A DNA stretch of 64,000 bases from Mimachlamys varia (Eukaryota; Mollusca; Bivalvia; Pectinida; Pectinidae): contig OX392538.1 of the NCBI GenBank assembly GCA_947623455.1, positions 5,952,001 through 6,016,000 of the forward strand, read 5' to 3'. This document shows positions 13,741 to 27,189 of this stretch, in pieces. The notes under the pieces were generated by a model. That model searched no databases. It was not told the DNA's origin and worked only from the letters and a program-made list of their open reading frames with translations. Position 1 is the first letter of the stretch; every line of letters starts with the position of its first letter. A program made the translations under genes and the position numbers.

Positions 13741-15530
13741 TAAATGAGTGTTGCTGGTTGAGAATGAGTGTTTTACTGAGAATGAGCATGTTACTGAGAA
13801 TGAGCATGTTCCTGAGAATGAGTGGTGGTCATTATGAGTTGATGTTTTACTGAGAATGAGTATGTTAATGAGAATGAATGGTTATCATTTTGAGTGAGTT
13901 ATTTACTAAGAATGAGTATGTTTATGAGAATGAATGGTGTTTGTGGTTTACTAAGAATTGTGTTGTTAGTTTAAAAGGAGCGTTTTACTGAAGAAAGGTG
14001 TTGTTGGTTATGAATGATAGTTCACTGATAGAATGGTGTTCAGGTTTGAAATGAGTGCATTACTGAGAAAAAAGGGAAGTGGGGTTTAAGGATGAGACTG
14101 AGTGGTGTTGGTTTGTTTAGAATGAGCATGTTTACTGAGAATGAGTGGTTTTGGTTGGTTTAGAAGGAGCATGTTTCCTGAGAACGAGTTTTGTTGGTTG
14201 GTTTACAATGAGCATGTTTACTGAGAATGAGTGGTGTTGGTTGGTTTAGAATGAGCATGTTTATGAGAATGAGTGGTTTTGGTTGGTTTAGAATGAGTAT
14301 GTTTACTGACAATGAGTTGTGTTGGTTGGTTTAGAATGAGCATGTTTACTGAGAATGAGTGGTGTTGGTTGGTTTAGAATGAGCATGTTTACTGAGAATG
14401 ACGGGTGTTAGTTGGTTGAGAATGAGTATGTTTACTGAGAAGGAGTTGTGTTGGTTGGTTTAGAATGAGCATGTTTACTGAGAATGAGTGGTGATGGTTT
14501 GTTTAGAATGAGCATGTTTACTGAGAATGAGTGGTGTTGGTTGGTTTAGAATGAGCATGTTTACTGAGAATGAGTTGTGTTGGTTGGTTTAGAATGAGCA
14601 TGTTTACTGAGAATGAGTGGTGTTAGTTGGTTTAGAATGAGTATGTTTACTGAGAAGGAGTTGTGTTGGTTGGTTTAGAATGAGCATATTTACTGAGAAC
14701 GAGTTGTGTTGGTTGGTTTAGAATGAGCATGTTTACTGAGAATGAGTGGTGTTAGTTGGTTTAAAATGAGTATGTTTACTGAGAAGGAGTTGTGTTGGTT
14801 GGTTTAGAATGAGCATATTTACTGAGAACGAGTTGTGTTGGTTGGTTTAGAATGAGCATGTTTACTGAGAATGAGGGATGTTGGTTGGTTTAGAATGAGC
14901 ATGTTTTTACTGAGAATGAGTTGAGCTGGTTGGTTTAGAATGAGTATGTTTACTGAGAATGACTGGTTTTGGTTGGTTTAGAATGAGTTTGTTTACTGAG
15001 AATGACGGGTGTTGGTTGGTTTAGAATGAGAATGTTTACTGAGAATGACGGGTGTTGGTTGGTTTAAAATGAGCATGTTTACTGAGAATGACAGGTGTTA
15101 GTTGGTTTAGAATGAGTATGTTTACTGAGAATGACTGGTTTTGGTTGGTTTAGAATGAGTATGTTCACTGAGAATGACTGGTTTTGGTTGGTTTAGAATG
15201 AGCATGTTTACTGAGAATGACCATGTTTACTGAGAATGACCATGTTTACTGAGAATGACCATGTTTACTGAGAATGACGGGTGTTGGTTGGTTTAGAATG
15301 AGCATGTTTACTGAGAATGACAGGTGTTAGTTGGTTTAGAATGAGTATGTTTACTGAGAATGACTGGTTTTGGTTGGTTTAGAATGAGTATGTTCACTGA
15401 GAATGACTGGTTTTGGTTGGTTTAGAATGAGCATGTCTACTGAGAATGACCATGTTTACTGAGAATGACCATGTTTACTGAGAATGACTGGTGCTGGTTG
15501 GTTTAGAATGAGTATGTTTACTGAGAAAGG
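13741..15530. repeat. 43-bp degenerate minisatellite, about 40 copies
   Basis: Units of GTTTACTGAGAATGAGTGGT followed by GTTGGTTGGTTTAGAATGAGCAT, about 43 bp. The first 350 bp are degenerate and shorter; the centre is more regular. Around 15205-15260 and 15440-15485 there are runs of a shorter subunit, ACCATGTTTACTGAGAATG (about 19 bp). Not coding. Confidence 0.9.
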
Positions 15531-15539
15531 TGTTGCACA

Positions 15540-18500
15540 GCGAGCTAAGATACTTCTGCTGTGACACACGATAATGGAACCTGTACGAGTCTATGACAAC
15601 AACCTCCAACAACCTCGACAATCTCCCTGGTAAATTACAGACTTCTTGTTTGCCAGAGCAAATTGTCTGTCAACTCACTACCCTCCGTTCGCACACTGTG
15701 GCTTCCATTTCAATGCTAATGTACTGTAGATTCCACCTAATTACATACTCTGTTTGTCAGAAAAATGTTTATACACAAATTATTCAAATGACTAAAAAGA
15801 AAAGAATGACTTAATTTTTTTTAATATATATATAGGAAACATTGATAGTAACATATTTATTTAAATAAAACAAGAAAAATATTTATAATAATTTTTTGTT
15901 GTAACTGAATATTTTATATTCAAGTCAAGAAATATTATAAATTCAAAACGCAAAATGATAAGTGAAAATAATATTGTAATTCAAAAGTATAATACTTTCA
16001 TGAGTTTGAGAGTTAAATAATTTTGAATTATAATATTATTTTCGCTTATCATTTTGCATTCTGATTTTGGCTTTACTTGAAAATAAAATGTTCAGTTACA
16101 ACAAAAAGTTATTGTTCATTTGATGGATATGAAAAGAAATATTGGTACTGTAACCATAATTTGATGAAGTTAACTTTGAAGTGATATATAGGATGTAAAC
16201 ATTGCATAAAAAAATTGAATTTTTAGTGAGTGTAGTGTGACTGTCTTGCATTAAGTATAAACTTTAAATTGAGATAAAATACATTGTCCATACAATGTTG
16301 ACCATTAGATGTAGATATATGTTTGAAATAAATTGTTATTGAAATCACCTTATTATATTAAAAGTGGATATTAGAGCATTATTTAAATGAGAGAATTAAT
16401 ATCAAGTTGAAAATTTCACACACATTTGGGAAGATTATTTGACATCTAACATGAAAGTTTTAGAAATTTCCTAGAAGTCTCACAACTTGAAAGCAAATTC
16501 CTTTAAGGAATATTTTCAGGATTTTTGTTATAAAATGGAGAACAAAATTATGCTACTTAACAGGTCCTTTTGTGTAAATAAATATTATTGAGATTGCTAA
16601 CAGACCCTTTTGTGTAAATAAATATTATTAAGATTGCTTTCCTAACAAAAATGTTGAATGTTTTATAGCATAATATTATGGGAAAAGCTTTTGTTTTTTT
16701 TTGTATTCAATAATGGTGTACTGATTAATTGATAAAATAAATTATTAGTCAGAAATGTTTTTGATATCAACAAATTAAAAGTACATGTTTCGTATTTTCA
16801 ATTATCAAATGAAAATTAAATAAAATGTTTCCACAATGTTTTTTGCAAGCCAGATATCACCTTTGTTTATATTTTGTTATTGAAAACTTAGAAATGAATT
16901 TTATGCTGAATGTGTTAACTTGTGTCATTGTTTGATAAAGAGAAATTTTTCACTCAAGTGCTTTGGATTATTTAGATAATGCCATGTTGTCTTCACATGT
17001 AGTTAGCTTGAACAATAATTTTATTTTGAACAAGATGGCAAGAAGGGACTTAATATATTTTGGGGGTTTTTAATAGAAAAAGGTTTGCCTTGTAAAATAA
17101 TTGATTATAATTGAAAATCAATCGTTTTGTAAAAACCAATTATCCATAGTTGAATTAAAGATACCCATCACTTATTTAAATATTCATAGCTGGCAGTAGT
17201 TGATATATCGACTTTAGAATTATTTTATATTTTGAGAATATTCATATACAGAGCATTGTGGAAAAGGGGAGGATTAATAAGGTTGACACTTCTATCATAT
17301 AAACAGTTCAAGGATCTTTGTAACATAAACATAGACAGTGAATACTTATGTTATTTTAAAATCAGTATCATTTAATATAGAATCAAACTGAGATTGTTGA
17401 AATAGTAGCAAATTAATGATTAATGAAAAGAAATAAAAAATCTGAAATTGTTTGAAATTTAATATAATTTTTGCCCAATGATCGTGTATTAGTTTTGACC
17501 TAGATGTTTTGAGTCATTGACTCGTTTGATCTCGACTAAATTAATACATTGTAAGTCATTTACTTGTTTTAGTGCAAGTCAATAAGTATAACATTCATTT
17601 CATGGAAGATGAAAAGATAGATGAGAAAATTCAATTGATTTTAACAATTTACATGTCTAGACAAACATTTTGATTTGACTTCACATTCAACTTAATGAGT
17701 TGACAGTATTCAAATTGTTCTGGGACCTACAAAGGCTTGCTTGGTTTTAAATAAGATCAAAGAAGTCGTCAATATACCATCTCCATCCACATGGAGGCTT
17801 TACTGAGCTACACAGAGAAAATCCTTTTGACCTTTCCGATTGGCTAGAATGGGCGGGTTGACTATAGTCCGGAGAATCTAAATCCTATTTCTTCGGAGAA
17901 AGAATAAGCTTTTATCCAGGGGACACTGAAGGAAAAAAATCCAGCACAATATATCAGGCTTATTAAGTCTGTGAGCGCAAAACTAGATGATGTTGGTATA
18001 TTTTCTACTTGTGTTACTCCCAGAATACAAATTATGGCTTTTCAGCCCCAGATACATGGCAAAATGAATAAAACATCAGCTTCCTAACGACCAATTCAAT
18101 TTTATCCTAATTTACCTTCCCGTCCTTTTTACCGATACCACAAAAGAGGAGCGTGCAAGGAAGCAGGGATAAAACGATGGTTGCTAGTGTCAATATGGTG
18201 ACACGGATTTATCACAGACCTTATCAGTGTACCAGTAGTACTGTTGAGGACAGACATTCACATATACACCACTGGTGCTGTAGTTGAAAGTGGAAGCAAA
18301 TTAATTAACATGTTTGACAATTTTCTCCTTCTTTAAAAAAGAGTTCTAATTAATATCAATTAGTCAAAAGTTGAATTCATCTATTTTTAATTCAGTCAAA
18401 TTTAAGTCTTTAGTATATAAATTGATTAATAAGATATACTTGCAAGGATTTTTCAATAGAGACAAATGATACAACACTATCGAATTTTGAAAAGAAATTT

Positions 18501-21500
18501 TGCTTATGCTAGTATTTTTCCAGGTTTGAATTTTAGTTCCAGAATTTGAGTCTGTATACACTGAGAAGAGCTTACATCTCAATACACTATATTGATAACA
18601 GTGGCTATTTTATTGTTTCAGAAGGTTTTACAAATATTTTAAACGTTTTCAAATTCATATTTAGGTTGAAACTTTTTTAAGAGTCCACATTGATGATAAA
18701 ATGTAAGTGTTTGTAATATGCTGATGTGAAGGAAGTTTTTATACATGGAAATTCTCTGTCAATTTACTTAATAGGAAATATCTCAAGTTCTAATTCAAGT
18801 TCTTTAATTGAACATTTAGTCTTATGACTCATCAGTGTATTTACATATATACAAAATGTTACATTGGTCACAGGAGAATGAACGATGCACAAAAAGTATA
18901 ATAATAATTGTTATTATTATTACAAAATATATATTTATTAAATTCATAATATTTATATTATAACAAAAAGTAGTCTTCATGTTTTATGTTTTTATATATA
19001 TATTGAAATATATCTCATGTTTCTTATCAGCACTTATTTGCCGCTACCAGATATTTTTTTCATTAGAAATGTTGCAAAATATTTTTGTGATTTTGTTTTT
19101 TTATAAATATGAATAAATAAATAAAGGTTAATGTACTGGTATTTTATGGAAATAAAAAAGGAAATTACATAGTCATACTGATTAATACTACATTTATTAT
19201 GTATTATGAACTAAATTCTGTCATATTGGAATCCTAACTGAAATTTTATTTAAGATTAATCCAAATAAAAAGAAAAACAAAATTCAGTTTCTTTGCAAAT
19301 TCATATCAAAATATGTGAGTAACGTTTATCATCTGAATATTCAAAGGAGAAAATTTTAATCTATTCTGCTTATGTAAATTTAATTTTTTTGAATGAGAAA
19401 TATTATCATAACTCAGAGGAAATATATTTTTATATAATATTATGTTATTAAGGATGTTTTGGGCAGTACCTGCATCATGAATTTAATAAAATTGTTTAAA
19501 CTTTAGATAACATAAATACATGATTATGTATATATGAGAAACTATATTATTTTAATTTGTGATATTGCATTTAATAAAATATAAATTAATGGTATAATAT
19601 TATATGCATTTTAAATAATTAAAATAGTATATGTTAATTATGTTTATTGAATTGTAATGGTATATTTGTTGTATGTGTACATAAAAAACTACATTTCAAT
19701 AATAATTATTCTATATTAAATTGGATGTATAATATAACATTATTTCACATGCTATATTATGAGGATATATGATATTGCTTTTAATATGTAATATTATCTT
19801 ATGTTATATATGTCCCTGAAATTGTACATTATAATAACACTTAAGTTAGGTAATGGCAATTTTTTTTATAAACAATTATAATTTCAATAAAAAATAAAAC
19901 TGTTGCTCATGTGTGAATCAGATAGGAATGTAAACTAAAGGGGTAATGTTTTGTTTGTTCATCCTCAGTATAAAACAAGAATTCCGCTGAAAAACAATTC
20001 CGTGGACAATATCCTGTTGTATCAAGCATGGCTTAGTTCTGTCTGGCACGTTTGCCACGAAGGGTAGCGTAAATATCACCATCGCCATGGCGACTTTGTG
20101 TTTCATGGTATATTGCGATGTAGTGATGGTCCGTCTCCTGCGGTATGGGTATAAATCGCGGATGTGTGCAGCAGAAATGAATTAAAGAGACAGGACAATG
20201 ATTCGGTGTGTGAGAAATGTGTTTTAATGTTATAGTAAGTTGTTGTGTGAACCCTGTCTCATCGGGAGGCAGTAGTTATGACCCGGATCTCCGTTATAAA
20301 CCTGGTGTCTGTACAAATGATGGATGCTATCACCCTCAGTCCAGTCTAGTAAATTAACGCTAGATTGATATTCTCCCGGCAGCCTTGATTTAGAGGTTAT
20401 CTCCCCTTTGATGTTAGCAGTGTTGGACTAGACTACATCACTACCTCTACATGTAGATAGTGGCCTCTTTGTGATGGTATGTTCATTCTACAATTCCAAT
20501 CACTTCTCTGAATACGTAGGCTGTTGCTTTTCGATTGGGAAACCGTTCTAATATAATTTTTCGATTACTTTTCTCAATGCTGTCTCCAATTTTTCCACAT
20601 GAAACTCTGGGCTTATATAGGCTTGTGATATTGGAGAAACCTGTAAAATACTGTTCCGGATTAATTTCAAATTATCTTAGGCGACGTTATTGAGTTGAGA
20701 TCCAGCAGTGACATGAATCCTTCCCAGTGTATCACATATGTTAGCTGTTGTTTAAATGCAGGGCTTCCATAGACAGAAACACAAAAAATTCAATTCCTCA
20801 GGATTAGAATCACCGATGGTCAAAGTACAAAGCCCATGAACACTTTTTATCACTAGTCCCTAAGACCAGTTTGTGATGTACAAATCTGAAGAGTCTGATG
20901 TGTTTCAAAAACATGTTTTAACCCAAATTAAGTAAATGTTTTAATAAATTCATTTTCAAGGATATGAAGATAGCATTAAAAAAATATTATGTGACAATTG
21001 CAATTAATGTGCTCTGAATATATAGAAAATAATAATAAAAAAAAGAAAAAAGAAAAATATTGAAATATTGAATATTCTGAAATCAAAATAAAAAAACAGT
21101 TGTTGAAAGAAAAAAATGAAGCTTTATTGATTCTGTTTTCAATTAATTTGAAGCCATTAAAAGGCCCCTATCCCTTAATAATTTCATCCATATTATCCAG
21201 AAATCAGTAAATAATTCACTCTGTGTATTTCCCCTGAAATGATTCCTGTATGATATTTTCTAAAATTTATAAGGCACAATTATAATCATGTGAAGCATTG
21301 ATTGAGAAACACTAGCGGTATAATTACTGTTTTCGGTTGAAGGGAATGTTAATGCTAGAAAAAATTGGAAAAGTGTTATTTTGTTCATATGACATGCTCA
21401 AGATAGAAATCATGTTAGTGAGTTGAACATTGGGTACATTTAGAAGATGTGTTTTTCGATGTATTATATAAAATAGATTCAATACACTATTCAATTGAAA

Positions 21501-22480
21501 CAAAATATTTTAATTTGTTTCTTGGCATTGGAAACTGGCTTTAAAAATTACACAAAGTATCAATTTATATAGTCAAGTATAAAAATAAATGTTATCTTCT
21601 GAACTAGCTGTAATAGATAAAATATATATATATATATATGTTGAACCCTTCTGTGAAGGAGGGAGTGTTGTGTCACTAGTAAATTGTGCCTGCTTGTGAA
21701 TTTTAAAACAAGACACAAAAAAATCCCAAGGCAATAGATTACTTTTCTGTAAGTGAAATATGGTAGTTGAATGTCAAACATAAAAAATTCTGTAAGCGAG
21801 CTCAGGCGTGTTTGGCCTCGTGTTTGTATTTGTGTATACACATCTAATCAAGTATCGAGATTAAAGTAATATGATTTCACTGAAGACGAGAGAGCCATAG
21901 CATCAATAAAGCATTTCTCATCTTGGCATCTCCGTAAACCTCAATTTGAAGAGAATCCCATCAGGTGTGCGGAGATTTATAGTTACGAAGGAGAAACGCC
22001 AAGAAATATGAAGTCACGTGACATAACAAGATCGTGCAGGATTTGCAAGAGATTGACAGACTAAAGGAGAGAGATAAGTTATATATCTTGGCTGTGTGAC
22101 TGTAATGGATAATTAGTGTGTGTGAAATGACAAGACTGAGGAAGAACGCAGGCTTGCGCTAAAACACAAATTAGGAATGTCAGCTTTTTGTATAAATATT
22201 GACTAACAAAGATGAATTATAATTGTGTTATAAATAGTGGGATCCGTGTAGTGACCATGTGATCAATTTAACCCAATAGAAATCTGTTGGAGATTCTATG
22301 GAAATAATAAATGATGACAAAATAAGTAGACACTTTTTAAATATCTTAATAAAAAGGATCTTCTATCTAAAATCTCTTTACATAAAACATTGTTTGTGTG
22401 TAGATATTGCAAAAATATACCATAAAGGTTTTTCTTTGTTAGCATTTATATGGTCAAGTATCTTATTTCAAAATCAAAGA
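15540..22480. other. Long AT-rich intron stretch
   Basis: Seven kilobases with no supportable exon; very AT-rich from 15800 to 19900. It contains the fold-back element at 15885-16115, a 41-bp direct duplication at about 16558-16638 (CCTTTTGTGTAAATAAATAT), and a (TA)n run near 21622-21639. Short frames at 18364-18582, 19918-20106 and 21560-21841 (minus) and 22298-22570 (plus) lack coding character. Confidence 0.55.
15885..16115. mobile_element. Fold-back (inverted-repeat) element with about 95-bp arms
   Basis: The left arm includes TTTTTGTTGTAACTGAA and GCAAAATGATAAG, and its reverse complement is present at about 16020-16112 with few mismatches. The spacer is only about 25 bp. Such a hairpin is typical of a fold-back or MITE-type element. 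No target duplication was established. Confidence 0.7.
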
Positions 22481-22845
22481 CCAGGCCACCATGACTTGGA
22501 TTGGCTAAGAGATATTTACTTGACAGCTTCCCCTTCCAAATGGCTAAATCTCTTCTTTTTGATTGCCTAAGATTCATTTACAACTTCTTCCTTTCCGATT
22601 GGCTAAGACTTTTTCCAATTGGTTAAGGGATATTTACAACTTTTCTGATTGGCTAAGAGACATTTACAAATTCTTTCTTCCAATTGGTGGAAAGACATCT
22701 ACAAATATTTTGATTTTCTGAGAGACATTTACAACTTCCCCCTTCTGATTGGTTGAGAGACATTTACAACTTCCCCCTTCTGATTGGTTGAGAGACATTT
22801 ACAACTTACCTGATTGGCTAAGAGACATTTATAACTTCTTCCTTG
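22480..22845. repeat. Degenerate 33-37-bp array carrying ATTGG motifs
   Basis: About nine loosely conserved units of the type CTGATTGGCTAAGAGACATT followed by TACAACTTCCCCCTT. Most contain GATTGG or AATTGG, the inverted CCAAT-box core, at 30-40-bp spacing. It is directly followed by an unrelated 35-bp array. Confidence 0.75.
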
Positions 22846-23195
22846 GTTTGAAACATCCGTATGTCAGTGAGTAATGTATGGTTTGAAACATCTGTTTGTC
22901 AGAGAATAATGTATGGTTTGAAACATCTGTTTGTCAGAGAATAATGTATGGTTTGAAACATCTGTATGTCAGTGAGTAATGTATGGTTTGAAACATCTGT
23001 TTGTCAGTGAGTTATGTATGGTTTGAAACATCTGTTTGTCAGAGAATAATGTATGGTTTGAAACATCTGTTTGTCAGTGAGTAATGTATGGTTTGAAACA
23101 TCTGTTTGTCAGAGAATAATGTATGGTTTGAAACATCTGTTTGTCAGAGAATAATGTATGGTTTGAAACATCTGTATGTCAGTGCGTAATGTTCG
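22846..23195. repeat. 35-bp minisatellite, about 10 copies
   Basis: Units of TGGTTTGAAACATCTGTTTG followed by TCAGAGAATAATGTA. Variants CTGTATGTCAGTGAGTAAT and CTGTTTGTCAGAGAATAAT alternate. Not coding. Confidence 0.92.
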
Positions 23196-25239
23196 GTGAG
23201 AGCTAGAATTTGTACACCTATATCGAAGTAAGTTACCAGATAAAAACTGTTAAGAGACATGCACTGTGCCTTATTTAGAGCTCATTAAGACTTGGATTGT
23301 CTCTCAGTAAAGACACCAAGTTATAATCCTTCTGATCGCCTATCTAGCTTATCAATAGTAAACTGATCATTTGAAGTAAGCAGAAAATGATGTCTTCTAT
23401 ATCAAGGAGCTGACCTGACTTTAATCATCATAGGTGCTTGTTGTACACAGCAGAAGTTCTGTTAATAGATATATATGAAATTATTATCATATTCAATATT
23501 TGCTGTCTTTTGTACAAACCTGCGTGACAAGATACATAGAGATGTTAATGGGGGATGTGTGTTGGAACGTTAGCTGGGCTGGTCTAGGGTTTAAACTGGG
23601 GTGTAGTACACAGGACTATAATTTGTGGTTATCGGAACAAGGGTGGTCCTAACGAGCAGAATGGGCACTGACCCTTCGCCACTAATTGGAAGTGGCATTT
23701 TGTTGGAGCCTGCATTTTGGAACATGAAATATGGTTGACAGTGACAGGAAATGGGGGCCATTGTGTGTCAGTTCCCTCCTGACATATGCCGGGAGAAGGC
23801 ACAGGAAATGGCCGGGATTAGAGGTCGATGGAAAGTCGGGATACAGACCAGCGATTTCCTGTCGGCATGGCAGCCGACATAGGTTCTCTGTCAGACAAAA
23901 ATGAAATCCATCAGAAAAGATTACCTCCAAAATGTATCTATGATCACTGTAGTAACGTGACAGAGAGGTTGGCATCATAACCGGTAGCCATCTTACATTC
24001 AGAGAGAGGCTGCGTTTTACATATAACGAAGAGATAAACTAAGTCTACACAGCAAGCTAGAGGAGTTTGGAGAATCTTCACTAATACCAAAGTGAGGCTC
24101 CCAAGTGTGACACGGGTCTGCCGTGCATGCATACATCTTGTGGTGCCTGACGACAACGCAGACAAAACTGTCGCTAATATAATCGATACATCACAGCGAC
24201 TTACAAGTAATAATTTGTATTTACAAATGGAGACCTGTCAGATGATGTATTGTCTCAGTGTTGCTAATGAACTGGTCGTCTCCTAGGTCACAACTCAACT
24301 GACACTGGAGACGACGTTTGGGCAGGATTCTTCAGGGGGGGGGGGGGGTTCTGTAAGGTGGATCTTAGGGTGATGGGGAGGTTGAGTGAGGTTAGAAGAT
24401 TAAAAATGGTAGTAAAAAAAGGAGATTGTTCAATCTAGTTTTTGTGTGAATAAAGTAAAACATCAAATACTAGATTCCCCTTGCACCTAATATTGCTATT
24501 TATGTAATGCTTAATATATTTCAAGCATTTGCTTTAATATGTTTTATATATTCAATTTTTGGATTTAGATATATACGTTTTAAATAAAATTGCCATTTTT
24601 AAACATCTGAAATGAATATAATTAAGTAAATAACAATACAAGAAATGTGTTGTATATATGTTGACTTATAAAACTATACAAATTAATTAACATATCTGTA
24701 CAATTAATACTGTGTTTAAAGTTTTGTTTATCTCGTGTAAACTTACACTACCTGTACTGTGCAGATTGAAGTACTTGACATGTTTAATTGTTTAAAAAAG
24801 TTGAATGAGATTTTCCCCGTTTTTTTTCTGTTTATGTGAAGGATTTTAACTTGAAGGTCTTTTTCCCATGATAGCTTGACAAAACCCAATGGTATAGTGC
24901 AAAAGAAACAGTAAATAATTAAAGTGAAGTGAGGTACATCATAGCACCAAAGTACCTATATATGACACACTGAAGTTTATAACCGTCTATAAGTCAAGTA
25001 GCGTACAATACATACGCAAATGTTATACCTTAAAATATTATTAAAATATGAAAGAGAGACTATATGTACGCTGACATTTTCCAATCCTTGAAAGCAGAAT
25101 AACATTGGATGGTAAATTGGTTAATTTCACATCAGGTGGTTCTGTACCAACTGTTTACTAAAAATTGGTAATAATAATTTTTTTAATAGAATTTCACACT
25201 ATGTAGCCTCAATAAAGGAATTTTTGTTTTGTGTTTCAG
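23196..25239. other. Intron A, last part, to the exon B acceptor
   Basis: No supported exon. About 23640-24300 is less AT-rich than its surroundings and free of tandem repeats, so it could be a conserved non-coding island. A run of 14 G lies at 24335-24348. The exon B acceptor tract TTTTTGTTTTGTGTTTCAG closes the intron. Confidence 0.5.
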
Positions 25240-26082
25240 ATTTACTTTTTGGAAACTGCCAGCGTGTGGACCGGATCCAGCGAGAGCCCTACCAGTACCA
25301 GCTCACTGAGAAGTCCCTGGGATCCCTTCAGGACCATATATACGGCCTCATAAAGGGAGGCTACTCTTGGCACGACCAGCTCACCCAGTGTATAATACAA
25401 AATGCTCTTTACTCCTTTAGGAAGCATAAAACTTTTCACGCTAGTAAATGTCAAACAGATCAGGCTGCATGGACAGAACAAAGAGATTATGATGTAAATT
25501 CAGAAATTTCCACTGCCTTGGAAAAATTATTTCAAGATTATTATAATGCTTATGAACCACAGGGGGACAACTTATTACTAAGTAATAGTGCGGACAAGCG
25601 GGATGAAATTATAAAAGTACATAAATATTTTGACAAGGATCCTCAACCATATCTTAAAAGGGAATTTTCTAATGACGATAGGGAAAATTATTTAAACTAT
25701 CTCTCAGGAACTGGAGAACTAGGGCCGTCTATTTACGAGGCAGACAAGAGAGACAGCTATGGCCTCAGTCCGGACAATATTCAACAGTTGCAATACTATC
25801 TGCAACAGTTACAAGCCGAGGACCAAGAATTCCCTGATAACCAAGTGTATTCAGATTTTAACCAGGCCATGCCCGATGACAGCGGTGCCCAGGAGGTGCC
25901 CGGGTACTACCAGGATACTGCCCCTGTTGATGGTGAAGTGTATTCAGCTAACCAATACAACAGTGAGCTTCCACAGGACTGGGAGGAGTCGCAGCCTAAC
26001 TGGGAACAGACCGAGTCAGTATCAAAGGGAGACAACCCTTACGAATGGTCATCAACAGATGAGACACAGACAGCTGGAAATG
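25240..26082 (+). CDS. PTPRN2: Exon B: rest of RESP18-homology domain and acidic Tyr/Gln-rich linker
   Basis: The exon starts after GTGTTTCAG and ends at a weak G|GTTTGT donor; 843 nt, phase 1 at both ends. Numbering residues from the first Gly of exon A, residues 18-28 read DDLLFGNCQRV, the counterpart of the D-G-x-FG-x-CQ motif of vertebrate family members, and residues 58-70 contain GYSWHDQLTQCII, matching their conserved W-x-DD-x-TQ motif. After about residue 85 the sequence is hydrophilic and poorly conserved, rich in Asp, Glu, Gln, Asn and Tyr, as expected of the granule-lumen linker. Dibasic sites occur in SADKRDE, YLKREF and EADKRDS and could be prohormone-convertase targets (inference). 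Reading past the donor gives only 19 more codons before TAA at 26139-26141. Confidence 0.9.
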
Positions 26083-27105
26083 GTTTGTATTGCTTTGCTA
26101 GAATTAACAAATGTCTCAAAAGATATTTTACAACTTTTTAAATTATATCTGAATTGATTTTGTTGTCAATATTTAATTGCATTTCGAAGGCCACAACCTG
26201 TTGACAGGACGACAAAGCCAATGTACTGCAGTACAATTTTTGATGATCAATCACTTCACTATAGGTACAGAACAGTTACTGTTACTGATTGGGAACATAC
26301 ATGTACTTTTCTTAGTTAATTGTCAGAGCAAAATGAATTGTATTACACACTTGTTACCAAGACTTTGACCAAGGTTCTGGTACGTACTGTCCTTCCTGAG
26401 ATGTAAACCTGTGGTAAAATGACAAGACACATATTATACATACAATTTCATGCTACTTGAAGGATTGGTCCAGGCAGGTCGGACCTTCCTCAAGAGATAA
26501 TTAAGTTCCAGAGCCCCAACATAAAAACAGTTATGATGAAGATGTTAAATGATCCTTACCTTACAATCATGTGAACATGGTTTTTATTAGCCCTGCGTCT
26601 GTGATCTGTCAGTTCTTTAACAATTCTTGTTATTGCTATTTCTTGACAAGTACTGAATGGATTGTTCTCAAATTGTATATTTAGGTTCCCCTTGGTCCAT
26701 AGTTGTGCCCTTTTGATTCTTGGACTGATAAAAAAAATAATGGCTGACTCAAATTTCATATGTAGGTTCCCCTTGTTGCGTTACTTTGCCCTGTTGATTT
26801 TGGGAATGATCAGAAAAAAAATGCTCATAGACTATCATCTTTCAATTACTGCCTTTTCTTGAGAGAAACTCTCAAAATTTAGATACAGTTGCTAAAATTA
26901 GATACTTGAAAGAAAAATGAAGGGAAAAGATCCAACTTTTTTAAGAAGAAATAAAGATTGTCTATTTTGGGCGCCATGATCCTTCTCAGGGTTTCTTTGT
27001 TTGCTTCTTCCATTCAAAATACGTAACTCTTCAATAAACAAGGGGTACAATGAAAAACTGAGTGATTATGATGGATGTTGAAGAGTCTGTTATATATTTT
27101 ACCAG
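26083..27105. other. Intron B with dispersed repeat
   Basis: A 1023-bp intron. Around 26560-26830 a dispersed element is present in about 1.5 tandem copies of about 100 bp, marked by TAGGTTCCCCTTG at about 26682 and 26763, each followed by TTTTGATTCTTGG or GTTGATTTTGGGA. This type of repeat seems common in bivalve genomes (recalled, not searched). No gene. Confidence 0.6.
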
Positions 27106-27189
27106 ATGAGCCGGCCTTGATGACAGAGTCTGATCCAGATATTGGTCTACCAGACAAATATGCTGACCTGCTCTCAAAGCTGATGATGG
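27106..27189 (+). CDS. PTPRN2: Exon C: short linker exon
   Basis: An 84-nt exon between TTTTACCAG and a strong GTAAGT donor (27190). It completes a split Asp codon, then reads EPALMTESDPDIGLPDKYAD and on to LLSKLMMG. Phase 1 at both ends fits both neighbouring exons with no stop. The L-x-x-LM-x-G helix end resembles the GMAELMAGLMQG stretch in the phogrin linker, which supports assignment to the same protein. It is short, but the splice sites and frame make it secure. Confidence 0.82.

Noticed and set aside
23682..24286. Overlapping short frames on both strands as a hidden gene
   Set aside because: No start context, splice sites or family motifs; the GC-richer composition alone explains longer chance frames.
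26083..26141. Exon B extending to the TAA at 26139
   Set aside because: The donor at 26083 joins exon C in frame and restores family sequence; the 19-codon extension has no similarity. It could only be a retained-intron product.
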